Below, in pieces: positions 1-7,943 of a stretch of 64,000 nucleotides of DNA. The notes beneath the pieces are model-generated. The model had not been told where the DNA came from and did not search any database. It saw only the letters and a program-made list of their open reading frames with translations. This DNA comes from Chlorobiota bacterium (lineage in GTDB: Bacteria > Bacteroidota > Ignavibacteria > OLB7), in assembly GCA_028287785.1 (NCBI GenBank), contig JAQBOZ010000027.1, positions 124,001 to 188,000 of the forward strand, in the 5' to 3' direction. Every line of letters begins with the position of its first letter. The stretch's first letter is position 1. The position numbers were made by a program, and so were the translations under genes.

Positions 1-3000
1 GAAAGGCGGACCAGGACTTTCTCTCCGGCGGAGGGGAGATGGGGGCGCGCATGAGGGCGTTCGACTGGTCGCTCACGCCGCTAGGCCCGGCGGCGGAATG
101 GCCGCAGAGCCTGAAGACCGCGGTGCGGATCGTGCTGACATCCCGCCAGGCGATGTTCGTATGGTGGGGGAAGGATCTGATCAACATCTACAACGATCCC
201 TACAAGGCGATCGTTGGAGGGAAGCACCCGGAGGCGCTTGGACAGCCTGCCTCGCAGGTCTGGCGGGAGATCTGGGACCAGGTTGGCCCGCGCGTGGAAT
301 CGGCGATCAGGAACGACGAGGGGACGTACGATGAGGCGCTGCTGCTGATCATGGAACGCAACGGCTATCCCGAGGAGACATACTACACCTTCTCCTACAG
401 CCCGGTCCCCAATGACGGTGGCGGAATCGGCGGGATCATCTGCGCCAATACCGACGACACGCAGAAGATCATCGGGGAGCGGCAGCTTGCGCTTCTGCGG
501 GATCTGGCGGCAGCCACCGCCGACGCGCGAACGTTCGATGACGCATGCTCGCGGAGCGCCGGCTGTCTCACCGGCAACCCGTTCGATCTCCCCTTCGCGA
601 TGATCTATCTGACCGATCCGGGCCGGGAGCGTCTCTTCCTTGCCGGCACGTCGGGGGTGGAGCCGGGGCATCCGGCCGTGCCCGACTCGGTTCCGTTTGG
701 AGAGGATCGCATCTGGCCGTTTGCCGAGGTGCTGCGGAGCCACTCCCTGCGTCATATCTCCCTGCCGGATGATCTGGCGGCCACGCTCCCCAGAGGCCCC
801 TGGGAATATCCGCCGAGACAGGCGGTGGCAGTTCCGATCGCGCCTTCCGGACAGACCGGCCGGGCGGGTGTGCTGATCGTCGGGCTGAACCCGGTCCGGC
901 TGTTCGACGACAACTATCGGGGGTTTATCGATCTGGTCGCCGCGCAGATCGCCGCCAGCATCGCCAACGCGCAGGCCTATGAGGAGGAGCGGAAACGGAC
1001 CCAGGCGCTCGCGGAGCTGGATCGCGCCAAGACAACATTCTTCTCCAACGTCAGCCATGAGTTCCGCACCCCGCTTACGCTCATGCTCGGGCCGATCGAT
1101 GACATCCTCGCCAAACCCGCGGATCAGGTTACGCCCGATAACCGCGAGCTGCTGACGATCGTCCACCGGAACGGCCGGCGGCTGCTGAAGCTCGTCAACT
1201 CCCTTCTCGATTTCTCCCGCATCGAGGCGGGGCGCGTGCGGGCGGTGTTCCAGCCGGTCGATCTGGCCGCGTTCACGGCGGAGCTTGCAAGCGTCTTCCG
1301 CGCCGCGACGGAGAACGCGGGGCTGCGCCTGGTTATCGATTGTCCCCCGCTGCCGGAGTCCGCCTATGTCGATCGGGACATGTGGGAGAAGATCGTTCTC
1401 AACCTGGTCTCCAACGCGTTCAAATACACGCTCGCCGGCCGGATCACCGTATCGCTGCGCGCCGATGAAACGGCGGGGCATCGCTCCGTGCTCCTCTCGG
1501 TGGAGGATACGGGGATCGGGATACCGGAAGACGAGCTTCCAAGGATCTTCGATCGCTTCCATCGCGTGGAGGGGGCCAGGGGGAGGACCCAGGAGGGAAC
1601 CGGAATAGGACTGGCGCTGGCGATGGAGCTGGTGAAGCTCCATGGGGGCGTTCTCGGCGTGGAGAGCGTGGCTGGCCGGGGGAGCACATTTCGCGTGCGT
1701 CTTCCTCTCGGGAAGGACCATCTGCCGGCCGATCGTATCGATGGCGGCAAGACGCTTGCCTCCACCGCGATCGGCGCCGATGCATTCGTCGAGGAGGCGC
1801 TCCGGTGGCTTCCGGACGCGGGTTCCGTTCCGGCGCAACCCCTGCCGTCGCCAACGGCTGAAGAGGAAACCGCGCGGCTCCCCGATGTCATGGATCATGG
1901 CCGGCCCACGGTGGTTCTTGCCGACGATAACATGGACATGCGGGAATATGTGTACAGGCTGCTCTCCGCGGATTACAACGTGATCGCCGTTGCCGACGGC
2001 AGGCAGGCATTGCGCGCCGTGCTGGAACGCCCCCCCGATCTGGTGCTTACCGATGTGATGATGCCGAACCTGGACGGGTTCGGCCTGCTGGGCGCGATGC
2101 GCGCCGATCCGCGGGTCGCGTCGATACCGGTCATCCTCCTCTCCGCCCGCGCGGGGGAGGAGGCCCGCGTGGAGGGCCTTCAGGCGGGTGCTGACGATTA
2201 TCTGATCAAACCGTTCAGCGCCAGGGAATTGCTTGCGCGTGTCGCCGGAACGCTGGCGCTTGCCAGGCTTCGCCGGCTTGCCTTCCAGCGCGAGGAGGAG
2301 CTGAAGGCGGAGACCAGCAACATCCTCGAAAGCATCACCGAGGGCTTTATCGAGCTGGATGGCGGCTACAATTTCACCTACGTGAATTCCGCCGCGCGGA
2401 ACATCTTCAGGATGGGATGGGATGATCTTGTCGGCAGTGACTTCCGGCTGCTGTTTCCGGAAGCGGTGGGGACGGATCTGGAATCAGGACTGGGGCGGGC
2501 GATGGAGCAGCGCGTTCCCACCAACCTCGTATATCATCATATGGCCTCGGATCGCTGGTACGAGATCAACGCCTATCCGGCAAAGCATGGCGGGCTTGCG
2601 GTGTACTTCCGCGATATCACCGAACGCCGGCGCTCGGATGAGGTGCAGGCCGGCTATGCCCGTATCGCGACGCTCCGGTTCGACATGGCGATGGCGCTTG
2701 CCAGCGGCGATGGCCTGGCAGCCGTGCTTCAGCGGAGCGCCACGCTCCTCGTGGAACATCTCGACATGGCATTCGCCCGCATATGGCTGATCGACAGGGA
2801 GCCCGCGATGCTGGAACTGCGCGCGAGTGCCGGAATATATACCGATCTCGATGGCGCGCACGGTCGCGTGCCGGTGGGCAGGTTCAAGATCGGGCGCATC
2901 GCGGAGAGCCGTCTGCCACACCTGACCAACGACATGGGGAATGATCCCGAAATCGGCGATCCGGAATGGGCCGCGCGCGAGGGGATGGTGGGCTTTGCCG

Positions 3001-4652
3001 GCTACCCTCTGGTCGTGGATGGGCATGTCGTTGGCGTGATCGCGATGTTCTCGCGCCAGCCGATCGCCGATGCCGTGTTCAGCGAGCTGGCTCCCCTGTC
3101 GGACGGGCTGGCGCAGTATATCGAGCGGAAGCGGGCGGAGGAAGGGTTGCGCGATACGCAGCGGAGGCTGGATGCCGCGCTCGCGGCCGGGGCAATCGGC
3201 ACGTTCCGCTGGGATATGGTGGGGAATGGCCTTGAATGGGATGAGAACCTCGACCGGGTGTTCGGCCTGCCGCCGGGAGAAACCGCGCGCAGCCTTGAGG
3301 AGTTTATCGCGCTCGTTCATCCGGCCGACCGGCCGGAGGTGCTCGCGCAGTGCGAGCGGTGCATGAGGGACGGGGCGGACTTCGATATGTATTTCCGCAT
3401 CGTCTGGCCGGATGGCACCGAACGCTGGATCGCCGACCGGGGAAAGACCGTGCTGGATGACGCCGGAAGGCCATCGTTCATGGCCGGCGCATGTATCGAT
3501 ATCACCGAGCGGAAACGCGCGGAGGAGGCGCTCACGGAGGCCGACCGTCGCAAGGATGAGTTCCTGGCAACGCTCGCCCATGAGCTTCGCAACCCGCTGG
3601 CTCCCCTCCGCAGCGGCCTGGAGGTGATGAACCTTATGGGGAGCGACGATCCCACGGTCGAGGAGGTGCGCCAGATGATGGAACGGCAGCTTGGGCAGAT
3701 GGTCCGCCTTATCGATGACCTCATGGACATGAGCCGCATCAGCAGGAACCGGATCGAACTTCGCAGGGGCCCGGTGGATATTGCCGGTATCGTCCACGAC
3801 GCGGTGGAGACCAGCAGGCCGCTGATAGAGGGGGCGGCGCATACGCTGCGGCTTGAACTGCCGGCCGGGCCGGTGATGGTGGATGCCGACGCCACGCGGC
3901 TTTCGCAGGTGTTCAGCAATCTGCTCAACAACGCAGCGAAGTATACCGAGCCGGGAGGGCATATCAGCCTGAGCGTGGGGCCGGACGGAGATACCGTGGT
4001 TGTGGCGGTGGAGGATGACGGCGTGGGAATTCCAGGGGAGATGCTCCCCGGCATCTTCGAGATGTTCACGCAGGTGGATCAATCGCTGGAGAAGGCGCGC
4101 GGGGGACTCGGGATCGGGCTGACGATCGTCAGGCGGCTGGTGGAGATGCACGGCGGGACGGTGGAAGCGCGGAGCGCCGGCGTGGGCCACGGAAGCCGGT
4201 TCATGGTGCGGCTGCCGATGCTTGCGCTCCACGCCGGGGATGCGCCGGCCGGGACGGATGGGGATAGCGTCACCGCCACGCGCCATCGTAGAATTCTGGT
4301 CGTGGATGATAACCGGGATTCCGCCCTCAGCATGACGATGCTGCTGGGGATGATGAACAATGAAGTACGTTCCGCCCACGACGGACGGGAGGCGCTGAGG
4401 CTTGGCGCCGCGTTTCTTCCGGATATGGTTCTGCTGGATATCGGCATGCCGGGGATGAACGGCTACGAGGTGGCCCGCCGGATTCGCGAGGAGTCGTGGG
4501 GACGGAATGTGGTGCTTGTGGCGGTGACGGGATGGGGCCAGCCGGAGGACAGGCGCCGGTCGCGGGAGGCGGGCTTCGATCATCACCTCCTGAAGCCGGT
4601 GGAGCCGGCCATGCTCACAAAGCTGCTGACGGAGGTGTCGGCGGATTTGTGA
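1..4652 (+). CDS. Hybrid sensor histidine kinase/response regulator with two kinase cores (5' end outside window)
   Basis: Multidomain phosphorelay sensor, probably cytoplasmic because no clear membrane segment is visible. Numbered from the internal Met at 39, I read: N-terminal PAS-like domain; GAF near 150-320; HisKA with phospho-acceptor His near 340 (SHEFRTP); HATPase near 445-555; receiver with Asp near 672 (LTDVMMP); PAS; GAF; PAS_3-like near 1035-1155; second HisKA with His near 1181 (AHELRNPL); second HATPase; terminal receiver with Asp near 1467 (LLDIGMP). The frame stays open upstream of 39 (codons from position 3), and the residues read there, FLSGGGEMG, match the usual N-terminal motif leading into the DW..TPLGP block. 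The true start is therefore before the window. The signal sensed is unknown and no cognate output gene is adjacent. Confidence 0.93.
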   Translation, partial: KADQDFLSGGGEMGARMRAFDWSLTPLGPAAEWPQSLKTAVRIVLTSRQAMFVWWGKDLINIYNDPYKAIVGGKHPEALGQPASQVWREIWDQVGPRVESAIRNDEGTYDEALLLIMERNGYPEETYYTFSYSPVPNDGGGIGGIICANTDDTQKIIGERQLALLRDLAAATADARTFDDACSRSAGCLTGNPFDLPFAMIYLTDPGRERLFLAGTSGVEPGHPAVPDSVPFGEDRIWPFAEVLRSHSLRHISLPDDLAATLPRGPWEYPPRQAVAVPIAPSGQTGRAGVLIVGLNPVRLFDDNYRGFIDLVAAQIAASIANAQAYEEERKRTQALAELDRAKTTFFSNVSHEFRTPLTLMLGPIDDILAKPADQVTPDNRELLTIVHRNGRRLLKLVNSLLDFSRIEAGRVRAVFQPVDLAAFTAELASVFRAATENAGLRLVIDCPPLPESAYVDRDMWEKIVLNLVSNAFKYTLAGRITVSLRADETAGHRSVLLSVEDTGIGIPEDELPRIFDRFHRVEGARGRTQEGTGIGLALAMELVKLHGGVLGVESVAGRGSTFRVRLPLGKDHLPADRIDGGKTLASTAIGADAFVEEALRWLPDAGSVPAQPLPSPTAEEETARLPDVMDHGRPTVVLADDNMDMREYVYRLLSADYNVIAVADGRQALRAVLERPPDLVLTDVMMPNLDGFGLLGAMRADPRVASIPVILLSARAGEEARVEGLQAGADDYLIKPFSARELLARVAGTLALARLRRLAFQREEELKAETSNILESITEGFIELDGGYNFTYVNSAARNIFRMGWDDLVGSDFRLLFPEAVGTDLESGLGRAMEQRVPTNLVYHHMASDRWYEINAYPAKHGGLAVYFRDITERRRSDEVQAGYARIATLRFDMAMALASGDGLAAVLQRSATLLVEHLDMAFARIWLIDREPAMLELRASAGIYTDLDGAHGRVPVGRFKIGRIAESRLPHLTNDMGNDPEIGDPEWAAREGMVGFAGYPLVVDGHVVGVIAMFSRQPIADAVFSELAPLSDGLAQYIERKRAEEGLRDTQRRLDAALAAGAIGTFRWDMVGNGLEWDENLDRVFGLPPGETARSLEEFIALVHPADRPEVLAQCERCMRDGADFDMYFRIVWPDGTERWIADRGKTVLDDAGRPSFMAGACIDITERKRAEEALTEADRRKDEFLATLAHELRNPLAPLRSGLEVMNLMGSDDPTVEEVRQMMERQLGQMVRLIDDLMDMSRISRNRIELRRGPVDIAGIVHDAVETSRPLIEGAAHTLRLELPAGPVMVDADATRLSQVFSNLLNNAAKYTEPGGHISLSVGPDGDTVVVAVEDDGVGIPGEMLPGIFEMFTQVDQSLEKARGGLGIGLTIVRRLVEMHGGTVEARSAGVGHGSRFMVRLPMLALHAGDAPAGTDGDSVTATRHRRILVVDDNRDSALSMTMLLGMMNNEVRSAHDGREALRLGAAFLPDMVLLDIGMPGMNGYEVARRIREESWGRNVVLVAVTGWGQPEDRRRSREAGFDHHLLKPVEPAMLTKLLTEVSADL

Positions 4653-4684
4653 TGGATGATGAATCGCGCGGTGACGATCGTCGG

Positions 4685-4727
4685 CGATGGCCGGATGATG
4701 GAATATCGATCCATCATCCGGCCATCG
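4685..4727. terminator. Perfect 18-bp hairpin between convergent genes
   Basis: CGATGGCCGGATGATGGA at 4685-4702 is exactly complementary to 4710-4727 with a 7-base loop. It lies between the histidine kinase stop and the stop of the convergent small T9SS-domain gene. No real T-run follows on either strand, so it is a stem-loop of the kind often found at convergent 3' ends rather than a textbook intrinsic terminator. Confidence 0.55.
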
Positions 4728-4729
4728 TA

Positions 4730-5134
4730 TTATCCGGCAACGGTGAACGTTCTCGATTCCACCTTCATTCCCGTCCGGAGCAGATAGCGATAGATCCCCG
4801 CCGGAAGCCCCGCGGCATCGAACCTGACGTGGTGATTCCCCGCGCGGAGCCGGCCGTCGATAAGCGTGCCGACCACCCGGCCGGTTGCGTCGATGATCCA
4901 GAGGGAGGTCCGCTCATCCGCCGGAAGCTCGAAGGAGATCGTCGTTGCGGTGCTGAACGAAGTGGGGGAGAGCCCGTTGGAAAGATGTTCCGCCGGGGGG
5001 CAGCTCGCCGGTTTCTCCACCAGTTCCTTCAGGGCGCCCGCCGGTTTCCACGCGGCGCTCTGCGACCACGCGGTGCCGGCAAGAAGGATCTGAAGAACGA
5101 TGACGGCGGACGGAAGGTATGGAACTGACCGCAT
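4730..5134 (-). CDS. Short secreted protein consisting mainly of a T9SS-type C-terminal sorting domain
   Basis: 134 aa. A signal peptide (hydrophobic stretch VIVLQILLAG, probable cleavage after TAWSQ) is followed by about 30 residues of linker. The rest is an approximately 80-residue beta-sandwich typical of T9SS type A sorting or FlgD-like Ig modules: TTISFELP, then LWIIDATGRVV, then GNHHVRFDAAGLPAGIYRYLL, ending RTFTVAG. In Bacteroidota such modules are normally the last 70-90 residues of much larger cargo, so a protein that is nearly only the module is unusual. It could be a small cell-surface protein or the remnant of a larger gene. The 3' end faces the histidine kinase gene across a perfect hairpin. 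Confidence 0.75.
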   Translation of the reverse strand: MRSVPYLPSAVIVLQILLAGTAWSQSAAWKPAGALKELVEKPASCPPAEHLSNGLSPTSFSTATTISFELPADERTSLWIIDATGRVVGTLIDGRLRAGNHHVRFDAAGLPAGIYRYLLRTGMKVESRTFTVAG

Positions 5135-5372
5135 GACATGGCTCCGCGCGAATGAATGAAACCACCGGAGGATGATCGGATGGAGGATGCCATCGCCCGA
5201 TCGTTACGCACTCGGTTTCCGGTCGTTCATATTCGATCACCAACGGATATGCCAGCGATGATTTTCGGTCGAATGGTGGATGTTTCCGGGAGCCTGTGGT
5301 GAAACGGGGTCACTATCCGTGCGTTTCGGTCACGATATCGATGGGGCGTGCCGATGCCGCTCCACGCCCCGT

Positions 5373-6011
5373 TCACCGTCGCCAGCGTTCCAGCCGTTTC
5401 TCCAGCAGCGACAGCCCGAAATCGGCCCCGAGCGCCAGCAGCGCCGTCGGTATGGCGCCGGCCAGCATCTCCTCGGGCCTGTAGAGGCTGATCCCGGCAA
5501 AGATGAAATCCCCCAGCCCTCCCGCGCCGATCAGCGATGCCAGGGCGCCCGCCGATATCGCGACCACCGTGGCGGTCCTGATCCCGGCGATGATGTAGGC
5601 GCCGGCCAGCGGAAGCTGGACCGAGCGAAGGATCTGCAACTGTGTCATACCCAGCCCGCGCGCCGCGTCCACGGCGGCGTCGGGGACCGACTGAATGCCG
5701 GTGTAGCAGTTGCGCGCGATCGGCAGAATCGAATAGAGGAGCAGGGCGATCACGGCCGGCACCACGCCGATGCCGAGCAGGCCGACCGCCAGCGCGAGGA
5801 GGGCGAGCGACGGGATGGTCTGCCCCAGCCCCAGAAGGTAGAACACCGGGCCGCGTATCCTCCGCGCCCATCCCCGCGACAGGGCGATGCCGATGCCCAT
5901 GCCGAGCGGAATCGCCAGCAGCAGCGCCACGCCGACGGTGCGGACATGCTCCCCAAGCCGCAGCCCGATATCCTTCAGGTGGTCAGCGAAGAAGGGGAAC
6001 AGCTCGTTCAT
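5373..6011 (-). CDS. ABC transporter permease, OpuC/ProW (osmoprotectant) type
   Basis: 212 aa integral membrane protein with the usual five to six hydrophobic segments of binding-protein-dependent permeases. The EAA-like cytoplasmic loop is visible (DAARGLGMTQLQILRSVQLPLA), as is the downstream IGAGGLGDFI motif typical of OpuCB/OpuCD and ProW proteins. I start it at the Met reading MNELFPFF because the ATG overlaps the stop of the upstream permease gene by 4 bases, a common operon arrangement. The reading frame continues upstream only as a shadow of that gene. It is the last gene of an ATPase-permease-permease operon likely importing glycine betaine, choline or related quaternary amines. No substrate-binding protein or fused binding domain is visible, so the substrate is inferred from family resemblance only. 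Confidence 0.88.
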   Translation of the reverse strand: MNELFPFFADHLKDIGLRLGEHVRTVGVALLLAIPLGMGIGIALSRGWARRIRGPVFYLLGLGQTIPSLALLALAVGLLGIGVVPAVIALLLYSILPIARNCYTGIQSVPDAAVDAARGLGMTQLQILRSVQLPLAGAYIIAGIRTATVVAISAGALASLIGAGGLGDFIFAGISLYRPEEMLAGAIPTALLALGADFGLSLLEKRLERWRR

Positions 6012-6673
6012 CGTCCTCCCCCGCGAACCCGCAACCCTTTCGGCGTCAGCATTCTCTGGACGATTCCCAGCGCGATCTCCACCACCAGCGTCAGCAGGGC
6101 TATGCCGACAGCTCCCGCGATCGTCATCATATCCCACGTCGTCTGAATCCCCCGCACGATGAATATCCCCAGCCCCCCCGCGCCGATGTAGGCCGCCACC
6201 GCCGCCACGCCTATGCTCATCGTCGCGGCGATTCTGATGCCGGCAACGATGCCGGGGGCGGCCAGCGGAAGCGCGACGCGGAGGAATATCTGCCGTTCGG
6301 TCATCCCCAGCCCGCGCGCCGCGTCCAGCGTGGCCGGAGGAATTGCCCGCAGGGCGACCCTTGTGTTCCGGATCACCGGCAGTTGCGCGTAAAGGATCAG
6401 GGCGATGACGGCGGGGAGAAATCCTATCCCGTGGTTGACCATGGCGAGGATCGGGATCATCAGGCCGAACAGCGCGATGCTCGGGATGGTCTGGATGATG
6501 TTGGCGGCAAGCAGCACCGGGCCGGCGCGATGTTCCCCACGAGCAATCCATGCGCCCGTGGGCACGCCGGCCGCCACCGCTATCAGCAGGGCTATCCCCA
6601 CAAGCCGGAGGTGTTCGCCCAGCGCTATCAGCAGGCTCTGATCGTACTCATGAAGAAAATCGAGGAGGCTCAT
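6008..6673 (-). CDS. ABC transporter permease, OpuC/ProW (osmoprotectant) type
   Basis: 221 aa membrane protein paralogous to the gene just downstream. It shares the EHLRLVGIALLIA-like N-terminal helix, the IQTIPSIALFGL segment, the DAARGLGMTERQIFLRVALPLA EAA-type loop and an IGAGGLG motif. The start overlaps the ATPase stop by 4 bases and its stop overlaps the next permease start by 4 bases, so translation of all three is probably coupled. Two distinct permeases would form the heterodimeric channel, as in OpuCB/OpuCD. The family imports compatible solutes in response to osmotic stress. No binding protein is encoded here. Confidence 0.88.
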   Translation of the reverse strand: MSLLDFLHEYDQSLLIALGEHLRLVGIALLIAVAAGVPTGAWIARGEHRAGPVLLAANIIQTIPSIALFGLMIPILAMVNHGIGFLPAVIALILYAQLPVIRNTRVALRAIPPATLDAARGLGMTERQIFLRVALPLAAPGIVAGIRIAATMSIGVAAVAAYIGAGGLGIFIVRGIQTTWDMMTIAGAVGIALLTLVVEIALGIVQRMLTPKGLRVRGGGR

Positions 6674-7638
6674 CGGCGTGGTTCTCCATCGGCCCGCATT
6701 GCCAGCGCCATGTGCCGCTGAATGTCACCGAGCGTGATCTCCCCGAGCATGCCGCCGTTCCCGTCGTGGATGCCGAGATGCTCGCCGTCGCCGCTCATCA
6801 GCGCCAGCAATGCCTCCCTGAGCGTGCTCTCCGCCGCGATCGCCGCGCGCGGGTTGCCGGGGCCGGCCGGGGGGATCGTCATCTCCGCCACGCGGGTCGT
6901 CTCCAGCAGCAGCATCCGCCGGTCGCCTCCAAAGAACCGCTTCACGAACTCAGTTGCCGGGGAGGCGATCAGCTCCGGCGGCGCTCCGACCTGCTCGATG
7001 TTCCCGCTCCGCATCAACGCTATCCGGTCGGCAAGGAAAAGGGCCTCGGGGATATCGTGCGAGACGAAGATGATGGTTTTGCGGAGCCGCCGCTGGAGCG
7101 CAAGAAATTCCTCGCGGATCTCCGCGCGATTGATCGGGTCGATCGCCCCGAACGGCTCGTCCATCAGCAGCAGGGGAGGATCGGCCGCCAGCGCGCGCGC
7201 CACCCCCACACGCTGTGCCTCCCCACCGGAAAGCTGCGATGGATAGCGATCGCGGTAGCGCGCCGGTTCAAGGTTCATCATCGAGAGCAGCTCGTCGGTT
7301 CGCGCGGCGATCTTCCCGGCCGCCATCCCCATCAGCTCCGGCGTGGTCGCGATGTTCTGCGCCACCGTCCTGTGCGGAAACAGCCCCACGCTCTGAATCG
7401 CGTAGCCGATCCGCCTGCGAAGCTCCACGGGGCTGGAGCACATGATATCCTCCCCGTCGATCATGATCGTCCCGGACGTGGGCTCCACCAGCCGGTTCGC
7501 CATGCGGAGAAGCGTGGTCTTGCCGCAGCCGCTCGGGCCAAGGAGCACGCACAGCTCCCCGGTCTCGACCCGGAGCGATACCCCATTCACGGCGATCTCC
7601 CCGCCATATGTTTTCCGGACATCGATGAATTCGATCAT
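6670..7638 (-). CDS. ABC transporter ATP-binding protein, OpuCA/ProV type with C-terminal CBS-like region
   Basis: 322 aa ATPase that should energise the two permeases downstream. Visible motifs are Walker A GPSGCGKTT, signature LSGGEAQRVGVARALA, Walker B LLLMDEPFGAID and the switch histidine in FVSHDIPEAL. After the nucleotide-binding domain, roughly residues 240-320 resemble a single CBS-like unit (STLREALLALMS, then GEITLGDIQRHM). In OpuCA/ProV homologues tandem CBS modules gate transport by ionic strength, so this one appears short. I start at MIEFIDV because GGAG lies 8 bases before that ATG. An in-frame Met 24 codons upstream lacks a site and adds a non-conserved basic leader. Confidence 0.9.
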   Translation of the reverse strand: MIEFIDVRKTYGGEIAVNGVSLRVETGELCVLLGPSGCGKTTLLRMANRLVEPTSGTIMIDGEDIMCSSPVELRRRIGYAIQSVGLFPHRTVAQNIATTPELMGMAAGKIAARTDELLSMMNLEPARYRDRYPSQLSGGEAQRVGVARALAADPPLLLMDEPFGAIDPINRAEIREEFLALQRRLRKTIIFVSHDIPEALFLADRIALMRSGNIEQVGAPPELIASPATEFVKRFFGGDRRMLLLETTRVAEMTIPPAGPGNPRAAIAAESTLREALLALMSGDGEHLGIHDGNGGMLGEITLGDIQRHMALAMRADGEPRR

Positions 7639-7943
7639 AGTGCGTTCTCCAGTGGGCGCCCAAGATAGGAAAAGTTGCCGTCGGGGTTGCCGGGCGTGTC
7701 GCGTCGGCATCGTCCTGGAGCCGGGGGGGTGCTCCGAAACGAGGAGGAGTCATCGCCGCGAGGCAGACAGTCGCCTGCCTCGGAGGCGATCGATCCGTGG
7801 GCCGAATGCCGGCCATGCCCGGCGTCTTTAGCAACATCCGACAGTTACGCTCCCGAAACCCCGGTGTCAGTGGCGGAGCGCCCGGATAAGACTATTCCGT
7901 GGCGCCGGGCGCGGCATGACGACAGAACAACAAGGAATAATCG
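7639..7943. other. Divergent intergenic region between transporter operon and beta-helix gene
   Basis: About 300 bases separate the transporter ATPase gene (leftward) from the secreted beta-helix gene (rightward) and should hold both promoters. I see a small stem (TCGCCT...AGGCGA near 7769-7789) and AAGGA just before the rightward start. I found no substrate-binding protein gene, tRNA or clear promoter box here. Confidence 0.5.

Noticed and set aside
81-1898. 605-codon open frame antisense to the histidine kinase
   Set aside because: It is an Arg/Pro-rich reverse-strand shadow created by high GC and third-position bias. The plus strand carries clear kinase motifs throughout.
2484-4586. 700-codon open frame antisense to the histidine kinase
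   Set aside because: It has no recognisable domain, and its composition is rich in His, Arg and Pro as expected for an antisense shadow of a GC-rich gene.
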